A stretch of 64,000 bases of DNA from Nigrospora sphaerica. Lineage: Eukaryota; Ascomycota; Sordariomycetes; Amphisphaeriales; Apiosporaceae. The stretch covers positions 1,054,001 to 1,118,000 of the forward strand of contig JAGVVL010000001.1 of the NCBI GenBank assembly GCA_018287875.1. The letters are read 5' to 3'. Position 1 is the first letter of the stretch. Each line of letters begins with the position of its first letter. The position numbers and the translations under genes are program-made. Positions 55,406 to 64,000 of this stretch are shown one piece after another. The notes beneath the pieces were generated by a model. The model had not been told where the DNA came from. It made no database searches and saw only the letters and a list, made by a program, of their open reading frames with translations.

Positions 55406-58400
55406 TTTGTGTGTATTTTCCTGTATTGGTGGTGGCCGGTGAAGGGCGTGGAAAAGAATGTGGATTGCAGATACACGCAAGGAAGATTAAATGAACGACG
55501 TATTAGTGACCGACGACGGGAGGCTTGAGAAGGGCGCGCGAGCGAGGGTGAGAAACGAGAGAAGAGGCGGGAGCGAAGAGACGTGTGGAGGTGAGGTCTT
55601 TTACGTGAAGTCCCTCCCCAGCCCTTCCGACCTTACCACTGAGGCCAGCCGTAATGTGGATCAGCGGTCGTTTGCAGAATTACACACCCACGCCGAGAAA
55701 ATCGTGGACCGGGGTAGGTTCGTTTGGCCGAACTGGTCCTGGTCGGCCGGGGCTAGAGAGATGGGGGTTTAGTTAGGGTGGAGGTGCCCGTCGGGCTTTA
55801 CTCGCACGAGAGTATACTTATTAGCGAGAGGGGGGAGAGAGAGACAGATGGGCCATCCCTCCCACGATTACCGGTAGGGATGCATGTAGCACAACGGGCT
55901 TGACAGGGGAAGTTGCGGGCGCTGGGTCAGCCCGCGAGGCTCTAGGCGGTACGGGAAGAAGATTGCATCATCTAGCGATGCAATCGTTATATGTCGTACA
56001 TGCTGTACGGCACGGGAGGCGAAGGGGTTGAATACCTAGCCACAATTCCATACATACTATACGTCCGTACCTACACACCTAGCTCGTACACTATGTAAGT
56101 AGGGGGGTGGTGAGGGAAGTAGCTTAGCGGTGCGGCTGCTCGCGCGCGTCGGGTCAACCCTCATCCGGCCGATGGGGACGGGAGGATAAAGGCAAACAGC
56201 CGGCGTGCGCAAAGACTATAAAGCATGGCGTGCCGTCGTCCAGTTGGCATACTCCCCCGGTGCGATAGCGCGCCCAGATCTTGCGTTCGCCTGGGAGATG
56301 CTGGGGACTACGGCCAAACTAGAGGCCGTGACAGGCGCCAGGTTGTGGCCCGGCCTGTACCTGCAGCAAGGAAACGGGCTAATAACTATGGCTGGTAGGT
56401 AGGCTAGCACTGGCACCAATGGGATAGTAGCGGTGGGTCGGCGAGCTGACCACCACACTCCATCCTTCCCCCCATTCGGAGCGGAATTGCAGTGGAACAT
56501 GCGAGAGGCCCTGACTAGAAGAGACAGGGGCTCTTAGCTTGACGGTTGCTCATTGGTCAGGCTGCCTGCCCGCCTGCAAACGGGGCCGCATGCCTTCCGA
56601 AGGGACAAACCATGGGAAAACAACAGTGACGATCGCCGAGATAACCAGTGGGCAATCTCCTTGCACAGTTCCACTCACTCAGACTCTCTCGACCTCGTCA
56701 AACACAACTCACGCGAGAGAGCAACACCGACCACGGCATTCGAACTCCGCGCTCCGGTAGCCCAATCCCGACGCTGTCCCAAGGTTTGAAACGCAGGCAG
56801 AGCCTGAATAGAGACGCCGCCATCATCAAGTCCGTCAAGCCACCCACGTCTGCCGCTCCAGTACGACCTTCGGCCAGACATTCCGGCGCCCAATGCCATC
56901 TCTCCTTATCGCATGCATTATCTAACCATGTTGGCCCCCGCCTCTCCACTATCTATCTACCCTCTTCCGCTACTCTTCCTCGCGTCCCCGGGCGTCTCTG
57001 CAACCTCTCCCAGCTCCCGCTTGCCCGCTCCGCTACCTGACCAAGACCGTAGGCGAATATGTTCATCAAACGGTCGAGAACACGCCTGCCTGGAGATTGG
57101 AGTCTCCGTTTCTCCTGACCCCCAAGCTGACCGCAAGGAACTCGACCCCTGCTTGCGATCCCTTGGCCGTGCCATAGGTCCTGCGCCCCCTATTGCTGAG
57201 GGGAGCCCAGCCAAAGAAAGGCCTGTGCATGCTACGTGACAATACCTGCATGCTATTGGATGGGAGTCTGCCGCCAAGCGAACTGCCTACTCGGATGACT
57301 TCCAGCCTAGCAGCTGTTATCAGCCCTTGCTCAGGGCAAAAATTGCCTATCCTTTTCCCTATTCGTAGCGCTAAGCTTAACGCTTGGCCCAACACCACGC
57401 CGGTGCTCGAGCCGCCATCATCCTCTCCAGACGCAGACCACATGTCTGCTCCGTAATGAGCAACCAGAGACAAAACCCGCTCGCGACACGCATGACAGGC
57501 TGTCTCGCCTGTCGGAGAGAACACCCCCGCTGTCCGACTGTCCTTTTTCTTTTGTACCGACCCAGACCGGCAAACTGCGACACCTGATGGCCCAGTGCCG
57601 TGAAGAGACAGGCCACGGTCTAATGAGACCGTGCCCCACCGAAAACCCCGGGCCGTCATCGAGGAAATTGAAAAGGGCCAATGCGAAAATGCTCCCAAGA
57701 TCGCGGTCCAGGGTTAGGGGGAGGGGGGGCGTTCGCGAGCCCGTTCGTCTCTTCCCTGGCCGTGTCCCCAAGCGCCACCGGCAACAGTAGCGAGAGCGAC
57801 CCTTCGTTCCCTGAAGTCGTCTGCACCACGCCACGATTAGCGGACATGGATTTTGCTTTTTTCCTCTGGCGTTCCCGTCCCTGGAGGTTTTTGCGTTACT
57901 TCTTCGGCGTGCTACCCCACGTCGACTGGACGCCGCGCTAGGCTTTTAGTCTCACCCCCTCAAGGAACCCACGGGCCTATTTGGGCATCGTCAACGCTGA
58001 GGATGCCGAGGTTGAAGATGCGTGCCAACACTGCCGCCTCATTCCCTTGCTCCAATTCACATGTAGCATGTGCGCGTCGAGGCAGTTATTGCCCTCCCTA
58101 CAGCTCACGAATCCAGTGTGCAAATCGCCCTTTCGTATTCCTACAACCTAACATGGGGATACAAACCCATGTAATGTCCAGCAAAGCCAACCACGGCGCC
58201 AACGTATCGTACGAACGCCTCAATGCCCCCCCGTTCCTGTATGGATCTGCCGCAAGCTATTCAGCTGCAGCGCGGAGAAGGTACAATGAAGGTCGCCATT
58301 CCCTCAATGCCCATGCCTTACTCAATCGTCTTGCACCTCTTCCGATGGCCAAGACCGTCGCGGTTCGTCGCAGCCCACCATCTGCCGCCACCGTATAGTG

Positions 58401-58736
58401 CAGGTGGATGGGCCCACGCCATCTGTGGGTTCGGCATATAAGTCCTCGTTCAGCGGGGGATGGAAGCCAGATGGCTGTAGCCTTTCTCACCTCGCCTGTG
58501 GCGAATGTCGTGGCATTCCAGATATAAGCACCGAGTAAGCACCAAGTCGTGTCTCATCCATGGCAAAGGCCTGTCTTCCCCTCCCGTGACATGGGAAGGC
58601 TAAGCGGCTCAAGGTTTGTCCTAGGTGCAAGCCGGTTGCCAGCCAAAAAGGGGCTTCCGCGGGCAGCACTCTCCGTCACCGCCACACGCCGAGAGGAGGC
58701 TGGCTGTATCCTCGATCGTGAGGCCGAATGCTACCG
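55406..58736. other. Gene-poor spacer (3.3 kb)
   Basis: No supported gene. The part next to 55406 is the promoter of the small GPI-type gene. A short perfect inverted repeat (cacggtct-aatg-agaccgtg) lies at 57614-57633. Frames of up to 210 codons on the minus strand near 57.1-57.7 kb lack domains and overlap frames on the other strand. Confidence 0.45.
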
Positions 58737-60658
58737 TCACATCATGGGAACACCGTCGCGGTTGGTGTAGAACCAGACGACCCAGGCCATAACGGCGATC
58801 AGCAGGATGAAGGTGACGGCGACGAAGATGCGGCAAAGATGGCCCGCGGCGAAGCTGACGAACCGGTTCTTCCTCGTCCGCTGTTCCCCTAGCCTGGAGT
58901 CGTCGCCAGCCCCGCCGACTCGGAAAGAGTGACGGAAGTGGAACGTGGACATCATGCCCCTCCCGCTGCCGCCGCTGCCGTCGCGGCGCGGCTGGGCCTC
59001 GAGATCGTAGAAGCCGCCGCCGTGGTCCACGCTCGAGACGCGTTCCCGGCCCAGTGGCAGGTGGGCGGGGAGGGGGGCCGCGAAAGGCGGCGACGCGCTG
59101 CCCGCACGCAGGGCTTGGCCGCGGCTGCTGGCATCCCCATCGCCGTCGCCGTCTTCGACTTCCGTCGACGTCGACTCATAGCGGCGCACCGTGCCCGAGT
59201 CGCTCACGAGTCGCCGGGTGGCCGTGTCGTGGTGGTGATGCTCGCCGAGGCGCGCGTTGCGCAGCGCGTTGGCCGCGTGGTGCAGGCCCCATTTCGCGTC
59301 GCCCACGCAGGCGCAGTGGTTGGTGACGCAGTGGCGGCAGAAGCCCTCGGTCATGATGTCGTTGTCAGGCGGCTGGCGCTGCGGCCCCCGCGCGGCGTCG
59401 TCGGCGTCCGCCGGCACGCCCATTCGCGATGGCGCCGACGAGGGCAAGAGGCACACGCAGTTGTTGACCTCGCAGTGGCGGCATGGCCCGTTGTACAGGA
59501 TGTGGTTCAGCGCGTTCGTGATGATGATGGGCCGGTCGCCGACGTCGGGCGCCAGGCTGCGGATCGAAATCTGGCGGTGCGGCGGCGCCATGGCGCGCAG
59601 ACCGCGGACAGTGGCGACGGACCCGGCGCGGCCCAGGCTAAGCGGGGAAACGCTGAGCGGGGACGGCGTGCTGCTGCTCGGCCGGCAGTCCCCGGCCCCG
59701 CTGGCGCCGTCGAAGCTCGCAAAGTGCAGGTCCCGGGGTGTCGCCCGGCACCGTGCGGCGGGACCCACGTCCGGGCCGGGTTCGCCGCCGTCGAAGGCCA
59801 AGAGGCTCGCACCTGTCGGCGCGCGCGATGCCCGCGCCGGACGCGTCGGGGTGGGGTCCGCGCCGCCGCCCACAGCGAAGAGCGGGGCAAGCAGCTGGCG
59901 CCGCGCGTCGGCCGGGACCAAGCCGTAGGCCAAGGTCGTCGGCTTCGGCACACGGGGTTGCTGGGGTGGGCGGACGGGCGGGTCCTTTTCGACAAAGGGA
60001 TCGCTCTGGCGGTACGCGGCCGACGGCAGCGACGAGACATCGCGCGTCCTGGGCAGCTCGAGCGAGTGATACACCACGCGCCCGGGCGCCCGCCGGCCAC
60101 CGTCGCCGCCCGGCGTGAGAGGGGTACGGTACGGCAAGACCTTGGTGCTCGGGCCGGCGTTGTGGCCCACGAGGAGGCCGCGGCGCTCCGGGTGGTACAC
60201 GACGGGCGTGACGGCGGCACCGGCGTCGTCTTCGTTGTCCTCGTGGTTCATGCCGTGGTAGCTGGGCAGACCCATGGCGTACCGGGCGTTGTCGTCCAGC
60301 TCGAGGGGCACGCGGTGGGCGTTCAGACTGAGGGGCAGATCGTGGGCGTACGGGCTCGGAAAGCGCCAGGGAAGCTCGAGTTGGCCGTCCCCGAACATGC
60401 CGCCGGGGCCCAACGGGTCCGCGGCCCCGAGCTCCCGGCCAGACGAGACCTGGTCGCGCTCGAACGCCACGGCGTCGAAACTTGGAAACTGGCCTAGTCG
60501 TCAGTCTCGCGAGAAAGAGAGAGGAAAACACATGGTGTTCATACTCCGTCGTGATAAGCGCGATCGGGTGTGGGTAAGTGACGCGAGCCTTGCTTAGAAG
60601 ATGGTGGGATAGAAGGGAGAGGGGGAAAGCAAGTACTCACCTTTTCGAGAGACGACAT
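58737..60658 (-). CDS. Uncharacterised C-terminally anchored membrane protein with twin Cys motifs
   Basis: Two minus-strand exons, 60641-60658 (MSSLEK) and 58737-60488, with a 152-bp intron (aaggtgagt / ggccag), give 589 aa. The first exon is only 18 bp; it is chosen because the long frame has no ATG at its start and the junction gives MSSLEKFPSFDAVAF. Most of the protein is Pro/Arg/Ser-rich and probably cytosolic. Two similar cysteine clusters, CRHCEVNNCVC (about 341-351) and CRHCVTNHCAC (about 388-398), share the spacing C-x2-C-x4-C-x-C and could bind a metal. Near the C-terminus a basic stretch (RTRKNRFVSFAAGHLCR) precedes a single transmembrane helix (IFVAVTFILLIAVMAWVVWFY) and a six-residue tail. 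So it is a type II or tail-anchored protein facing the cytosol. I do not recognise a named family. Confidence 0.82.
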
Positions 60659-61634
60659 GGCGGCGGGTTTTCCGGCGACCGCCGGGCAGAAGAGACCGGT
60701 TCTGGCTTGGTCGAGGAGGCAGAAAAGTGTCAAAGCTGGATAAGAAGGCACCTCGGTCAAGGGTACATAGGTACTTAAGTAGGCAGTCGGGTTCGCGATG
60801 GGGAGGGATGCGGTTGTGGTTGGCGAAGGGCGAGGCGAGCCGCGTGAGGAAGAAATGTGACCCAGCGTGCCAGACGCAAAGACGACAAAGCGGTGGAGCG
60901 TTTGGGAGATGGAAGAGGGAGGACGTACGGAATCCAGAAGGCAAGGTACTGGAAGACGTCGTTTGCACCCAAAGCTGCGTGGGCAAAAAATCAAGATACG
61001 CGAGGGAAGGAGGTCCGGGGCTGTTGAGCGACCAGCGGGGGTTGCGACGAGGGCGAAACCGCTTCAACCCCGCATCGACTTCCCTGCCAGTGACGGGCTG
61101 TTTGTTTTCTGCTGCAGCTCGATGAGTTGCCGTGGTTTGTTTGGCTGGGGTCACAAATCCCGAAATGTCGTCGACGCCTGTTCAGCGGCTGAGTTGGCGG
61201 GCAATGGACGATGATGGTGTGCCTGGGTTGCCTTCAAAAGACTCTGGCGTTGGGACCCGACGAGGCTGCGTGAGGCGCAAGCAACCGAGCCGAATAAAAC
61301 AAAACAATCATCGTCTATTCATCCAAGCTCCCTACGGCGCGTATCCCCCTCGGGGAATATTTCCTCCCCATTGCCATGCTCTCCATATCAACGTGCGTCC
61401 TTCCCATGCCCTCTACCGACAAGCATCCTCCCCTAGCAAAAAAAATGATTTACACCTTGCCCCCCCCTCCTCCGTTTTGACAAAAAGGGAGCCTGCCCTG
61501 TTCCGACGGCGCAAGCACGCCGCGTTCCATGAATGTTGTTGATTAAAAAGTATTGGCCACTGCCGCCTCCCGGACCGTGTGGTCTCGTGTGCGTAGGCGC
61601 CCTGGTTGCTGCCGGTCGACATGGGCGCGCCCGT
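60659..61634. other. Spacer between two minus-strand genes
   Basis: 976 bp with the promoter of the twin-Cys protein gene and the 3' flank of the repeat-protein gene; a poly-A-like stretch (aaaaaaatgattt) lies near 61438. No gene is seen. Confidence 0.5.
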
Positions 61635-62480
61635 CTACACCAGCAGGGCTGCCGACTGTATCACCAGCGTTGGCGACGGGCCCGCCTTCTCCTTGCTGCG
61701 CGTCTTGGACTTTGGGTGCGCCTTGGCCTTGAGGTCCAGGATTCGGTTGCGGAACACCTTGATGAGGACGGCCATCACCAACAAGGCCGCCGCCGGCAGC
61801 GCCGTGGCCCGGCTGCTCGCCGTGGGGTGGAGGAGCGACTTGGCGAGGAGGGCGGCCGCCGGCAGGGCGGCTGCCTTGCTGGCGGCCGTCGGGTGAAGCA
61901 GCGCCTCGCCCAGCAACGCCGCCGCCGGCAGGTCGGCCGCCGGCTCGCTAGAGTGCGGCTGGTGCATGGTCGCTTTGATGAGAAGCGCCACGGCCGGCAG
62001 GACGGCGTCGGGCAGGGCCTCCTTCTGGTGCCGCGTCTTCGGCTGGAGGAGGCCCACTAGCACGAGGGCCATGGTCAGGAAAGCGGCGCCTTTGCTGCTT
62101 GCCATCCGGCTGATCATCTCTTTTGCCTTGTGCGCCATCATCGGACCGAGAAGCTCCTTTGCTTTTTGGATCACCATCGGGCCGAGAAGTTCCCGCGCTT
62201 TGTGGGCTAGCACCGGGCCGAGAAACATCTTGGCCAGGAGAGCTGCCGTCGGTAGGGCTGCCGCTTCGTTGCTGTCCGCCGGATTGAAGATTTCCTTGGC
62301 CAAAAGCGCCGCCGCCGGTATGTCCGCCGCTGGCAAGCCAGCTATCTGGTTGTGACTCATGTGCGGGAGCAGGGTTATGGCCACCAGGGCTGCCGCCTTG
62401 CTGCAGACCGTCTGGCTGATGAGCTCCCTTGTGTCGGGCGCCGCCGCCTTCACCGACCGGGGAAATATCTTGTCCATCAT
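61635..62480 (-). CDS. Ala/Leu-rich tandem-repeat protein (22-aa and 12-aa repeats)
   Basis: A single exon of 281 aa from ATG at 62480 (a second ATG follows at once; upstream the frame opens only with GTG). Its body is made of two repeat types. Units of about 22 aa of the form AALPAAALLAKxLLHPTASSKA recur at the N-terminal and C-terminal sides, with 66-bp DNA periodicity (GCCGGCAG anchors near 61793, 61859, 61925 and 61994). Between them lie four 12-aa units, such as ELLGPMVIQKAK and ELLGPMMAHKAK, with exact 36-bp spacing (62146, 62182, 62218). Each repeat would form an amphipathic or hydrophobic helix. The C-terminus is basic (KAKAHPKSKTRSKEKAG). No signal peptide or known domain is seen. 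It may bind membranes or lipid surfaces, or be an expanded low-complexity frame. Confidence that it is expressed is moderate. Confidence 0.6.
   Translation of the reverse strand: MMDKIFPRSVKAAAPDTRELISQTVCSKAAALVAITLLPHMSHNQIAGLPAADIPAAALLAKEIFNPADSNEAAALPTAALLAKMFLGPVLAHKARELLGPMVIQKAKELLGPMMAHKAKEMISRMASSKGAAFLTMALVLVGLLQPKTRHQKEALPDAVLPAVALLIKATMHQPHSSEPAADLPAAALLGEALLHPTAASKAAALPAAALLAKSLLHPTASSRATALPAAALLVMAVLIKVFRNRILDLKAKAHPKSKTRSKEKAGPSPTLVIQSAALLV
61791..62000 (-). repeat. 66-69 bp coding tandem repeats
   Basis: At least four copies of a unit anchored on ccggcag at 61793, 61859, 61925 and 61994 encode the LPAAALLAK-type 22-23 residue repeats. Confidence 0.85.
62110..62235 (-). repeat. 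36-bp coding tandem repeats
   Basis: Units with ccgag anchors at 62146, 62182 and 62218 (exact 36-bp spacing) plus a more diverged copy encode 12-residue repeats ending in HKA/QKA. Confidence 0.88.
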
Positions 62481-63481
62481 GGTTGCTGGGCTGGATATCA
62501 CCACTCTTGCTAGACTTGGAACCGAGGACTGTCAGCGGCGAGCATGGATGGTGGAGGAAGACCAGTTGGGGGGGTCGTCAGAAGGTGGCAGGCGAACAAA
62601 GTGGAAGGCGTCAGGGGTTAGCAGGGCCAACTGGCGAAGGCCCAAATAGGCACAGTACAACAACAACTTCAAGGGTGACGGGGGGGTGGACCGGTGGAGC
62701 CACGACGATCCTTGGAAAAGAACGGGCCATCATGCGTGGTGGAGCGACATCCGAACAAAGAGTGGGGGAGCAGCGGCTAGAACCATCGACCGCAAGCGGT
62801 GTGCCAGCCCTGCCAGCACCAGCGCCGACACTGCGAACGGGAAAGCCTGCCGCCGGCTTCTAGGCGGGAACAAGGGACATCCCGCCGCCGTCTCCGCTCT
62901 AGCCAGGCTCAACCACGCCGCTGCAAAGTCCGCCGCGAGGCCGGTCGTCCGCACCAACACTGCCGTAGCTCCCGCCGTACGCCCCGGCCGGGGGACCACC
63001 GCCTCGTTCGGAGTCTCCGCCGAAGCCCCGCCCCCCCCCCCTCCCGAACCGCTGCCCAAACCACCGCCCGAGCCACCCTTACGAGTAGGGTCAACGGCAG
63101 GGGGGGGCGCCAGAGGGCAAGGAAGGTTTTGGTTCCTTGGGGACGGGCGGAGAATCACCGACAGAGGGGACAGGGACGGGCCGGGGCTTACCACCAAAGG
63201 GGACGGGGACAGTCTCAGGATGGCTACCAAAAGCACGGGTTGAGGATGGCCGCCAAAGGGGACAGGAGGACTTCCGTCAGGGACGAGGAGCGGGGGGTTA
63301 TCCAACGGAGCGGGAACGGGGAGGAGAACCTAAGGGGAGGGGTTCCAAGTGGCCACCTAAATGGAGGGGATCAGGAAGATAAGTTGAGGGGAGGGGGCAG
63401 GAAGACCAATTAAGGGGAGGCGAGGACCACCGAGAGGGTGAGCGCCCCACGTGCGAGGAACAGGAGACACCAGGCCAGCAC
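62481..63481. other. Pro- and Gly-rich low-complexity DNA, coding status unclear
   Basis: This 1-kb stretch is rich in C runs (minus strand) and G runs. On the minus strand a frame at 62730-63305 reads Pro/Leu-rich (PPVPFGGHPQPV) and then Gly-rich (GSGGGLGSGSGGGGGGAS), and a shifted frame reads FGGKPRPVPVPSVGDSPPVPKE. Degenerate repeats with CCCTTTGGYGG cores occur near 63255 and 63197, and a diverged one near 63362. It could be an additional exon region of the PHEG-repeat gene, a decayed repeat gene, or a promoter. No single frame is convincing. Confidence 0.4.
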
Positions 63482-64000
63482 TCATGCGCGCAAGGACGGG
63501 CCAGAGGCCGTTTCCCTACTTGCAGGGCGACGAGGCATGTCCCTAGGTGAAAGGGCATCAGGAGCCACGTCAAGGTCCCGGGGATGGCTATCTTGAGAGG
63601 GTGCACTGACCGGATTGACTTTGGGAACCGACTGCGAACTCCCACCCCCCGAGGCAACAACATCGGCTGGATGAGCAGTTTCCGGTTCGATAAGCGGCGC
63701 GGCGCAGGCGCCACTCTTGGACGACGACAAATCGACTCCCAGTGAGACAGCCTGGTCCCTACCGCCGATTTTGGGGGTGACACTGCCGGAGCTATCTTCT
63801 TTGTGAATTGGTTCGGTCGGCGGCGGAGTGCAAGCGCCGCTAGCATCTGACTGGGGATTGACCCCTGAAGCAACAACACCTGAACCTTGTGCGATGGCGC
63901 CGCCCGGCTTTCCTTCATGGGGTCTCACAGTGCCGAAATTACCTTCATGGGGGTTAACGGTGCTTGGATCACCTTCGTGAGGGGTAATGCTGCGAGAATC
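63482..64000 (-). CDS. Partial repeat protein with PHEG decapeptide repeats, 5' end outside window
   Basis: The minus-strand frame is open from the window edge (64000) to a TGA at 63482, giving the last 172 residues of a protein whose start is not in the window. It begins with tandem 10-residue units, ITPHEGDPSTV, NPHEGNFGTV and RPHEGKPGGAI, whose DNA repeats at exactly 30 bp (ccttcatgg at 63912 and 63942, ccttcgtga at 63972). Further on, two imperfect copies of a longer unit share SGAC (SGACTPPPTEP and SGACAAPLIEP). The composition (Ser, Pro, Gly, Val, His, Glu) is that of a disordered or surface repeat protein. A possible donor (caagtaggg, near 63522) means the true 3' end could be spliced onto downstream Pro-rich sequence. 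No known family is recognised. Confidence 0.55.
   Translation of the reverse strand, partial: DSRSITPHEGDPSTVNPHEGNFGTVRPHEGKPGGAIAQGSGVVASGVNPQSDASGACTPPPTEPIHKEDSSGSVTPKIGGRDQAVSLGVDLSSSKSGACAAPLIEPETAHPADVVASGGGSSQSVPKVNPVSAPSQDSHPRDLDVAPDALSPRDMPRRPASRETASGPSLRA
63912..64000 (-). repeat. 30-bp coding tandem repeats (PHEG units)
   Basis: Three consecutive units with 30-bp spacing are visible and continue off the window end. Confidence 0.92.

Noticed and set aside
56690..56800. Possible tRNA on the minus strand (TTCGAAT-like B-box)
   Set aside because: A B-box-like match exists but there is no matching A box, acceptor stem or cloverleaf. Other B-box-like sites (for example near 20181 and 53860) failed the same check.
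58929..60497. 522-codon plus-strand frame
   Set aside because: Antisense of the twin-Cys membrane protein. It is Ala/Arg/Val-rich as expected from GC-rich opposite-strand sequence, whereas the minus strand has a membrane helix and paired Cys motifs.

Overview
The window looks like nuclear DNA of a filamentous ascomycete (Pezizomycotina, most likely Sordariomycetes). The genes are GC-rich and are interrupted by short introns, mostly 49-150 bp, with GT..AG ends and CTAAC/CTGAC-like branch sites. Proteins such as Pex6, Atp11, Aim24, a Syt1-type Sec7/PH factor and a GAF-containing hybrid histidine kinase are fungal in type. No operons, prokaryotic signals, rRNA, tRNA or intact transposons were recognised. 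The taxonomic placement is inferred from gene style and protein resemblance, not from a search.

Layout. 1-3.1 kb: 3' part of a TMEM184/DUF300 membrane protein (+) and a divergent PIP-kinase-like gene (+). 3.1-9.9 kb: a gene-poor spacer with microsatellites. 9.9-14.8 kb: a large Sec7/PH Arf exchange factor (+). 16.6-19.4 kb: AIM24 (-) and a coiled-coil protein (-). 20.5-24.4 kb: an uncharacterised fungal gene (+) and a GPI-type surface protein (+) whose intron holds 51 TTC repeats. 25.0-29.1 kb: a five-exon hybrid histidine kinase (-). 29.1-34.6 kb: a second long spacer. 34.6-38.0 kb: ATP11 (+) converging on a 4-coumarate-CoA-ligase-like enzyme (-) that ends in a peroxisomal AKL signal. 39.9-42.1 kb: a steryl ester hydrolase-like lipase (-). 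44.4-48.8 kb: PEX6 (+). 49.2-50.4 kb: an SH3BGRL/thioredoxin-fold protein (-). 54.9-55.4 kb: a small GPI-type protein (-). 58.7-60.7 kb: a C-terminally anchored membrane protein with twin Cys motifs (-). 61.6-64.0 kb: repeat-protein DNA with an Ala/Leu-rich 22-aa/12-aa repeat protein and, running off the window, a protein with 10-residue PHEG repeats.

How they fit together. There is no biosynthetic cluster. Two loose themes are mitochondrial biogenesis (AIM24, ATP11) and lipid or peroxisome metabolism (acyl-CoA ligase with a PTS1, steryl ester hydrolase, PEX6, all within 36-49 kb). Signalling and trafficking are represented by the histidine kinase, the PIPK-like protein and the Sec7 factor. 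The least explained material is the last 5 kb: the twin-Cys membrane protein and the two repeat proteins.

Exon boundaries were worked out by hand from splice signals and reading-frame continuity. All splice junctions reported here keep frame. Gene starts upstream of the first conserved block are less certain.
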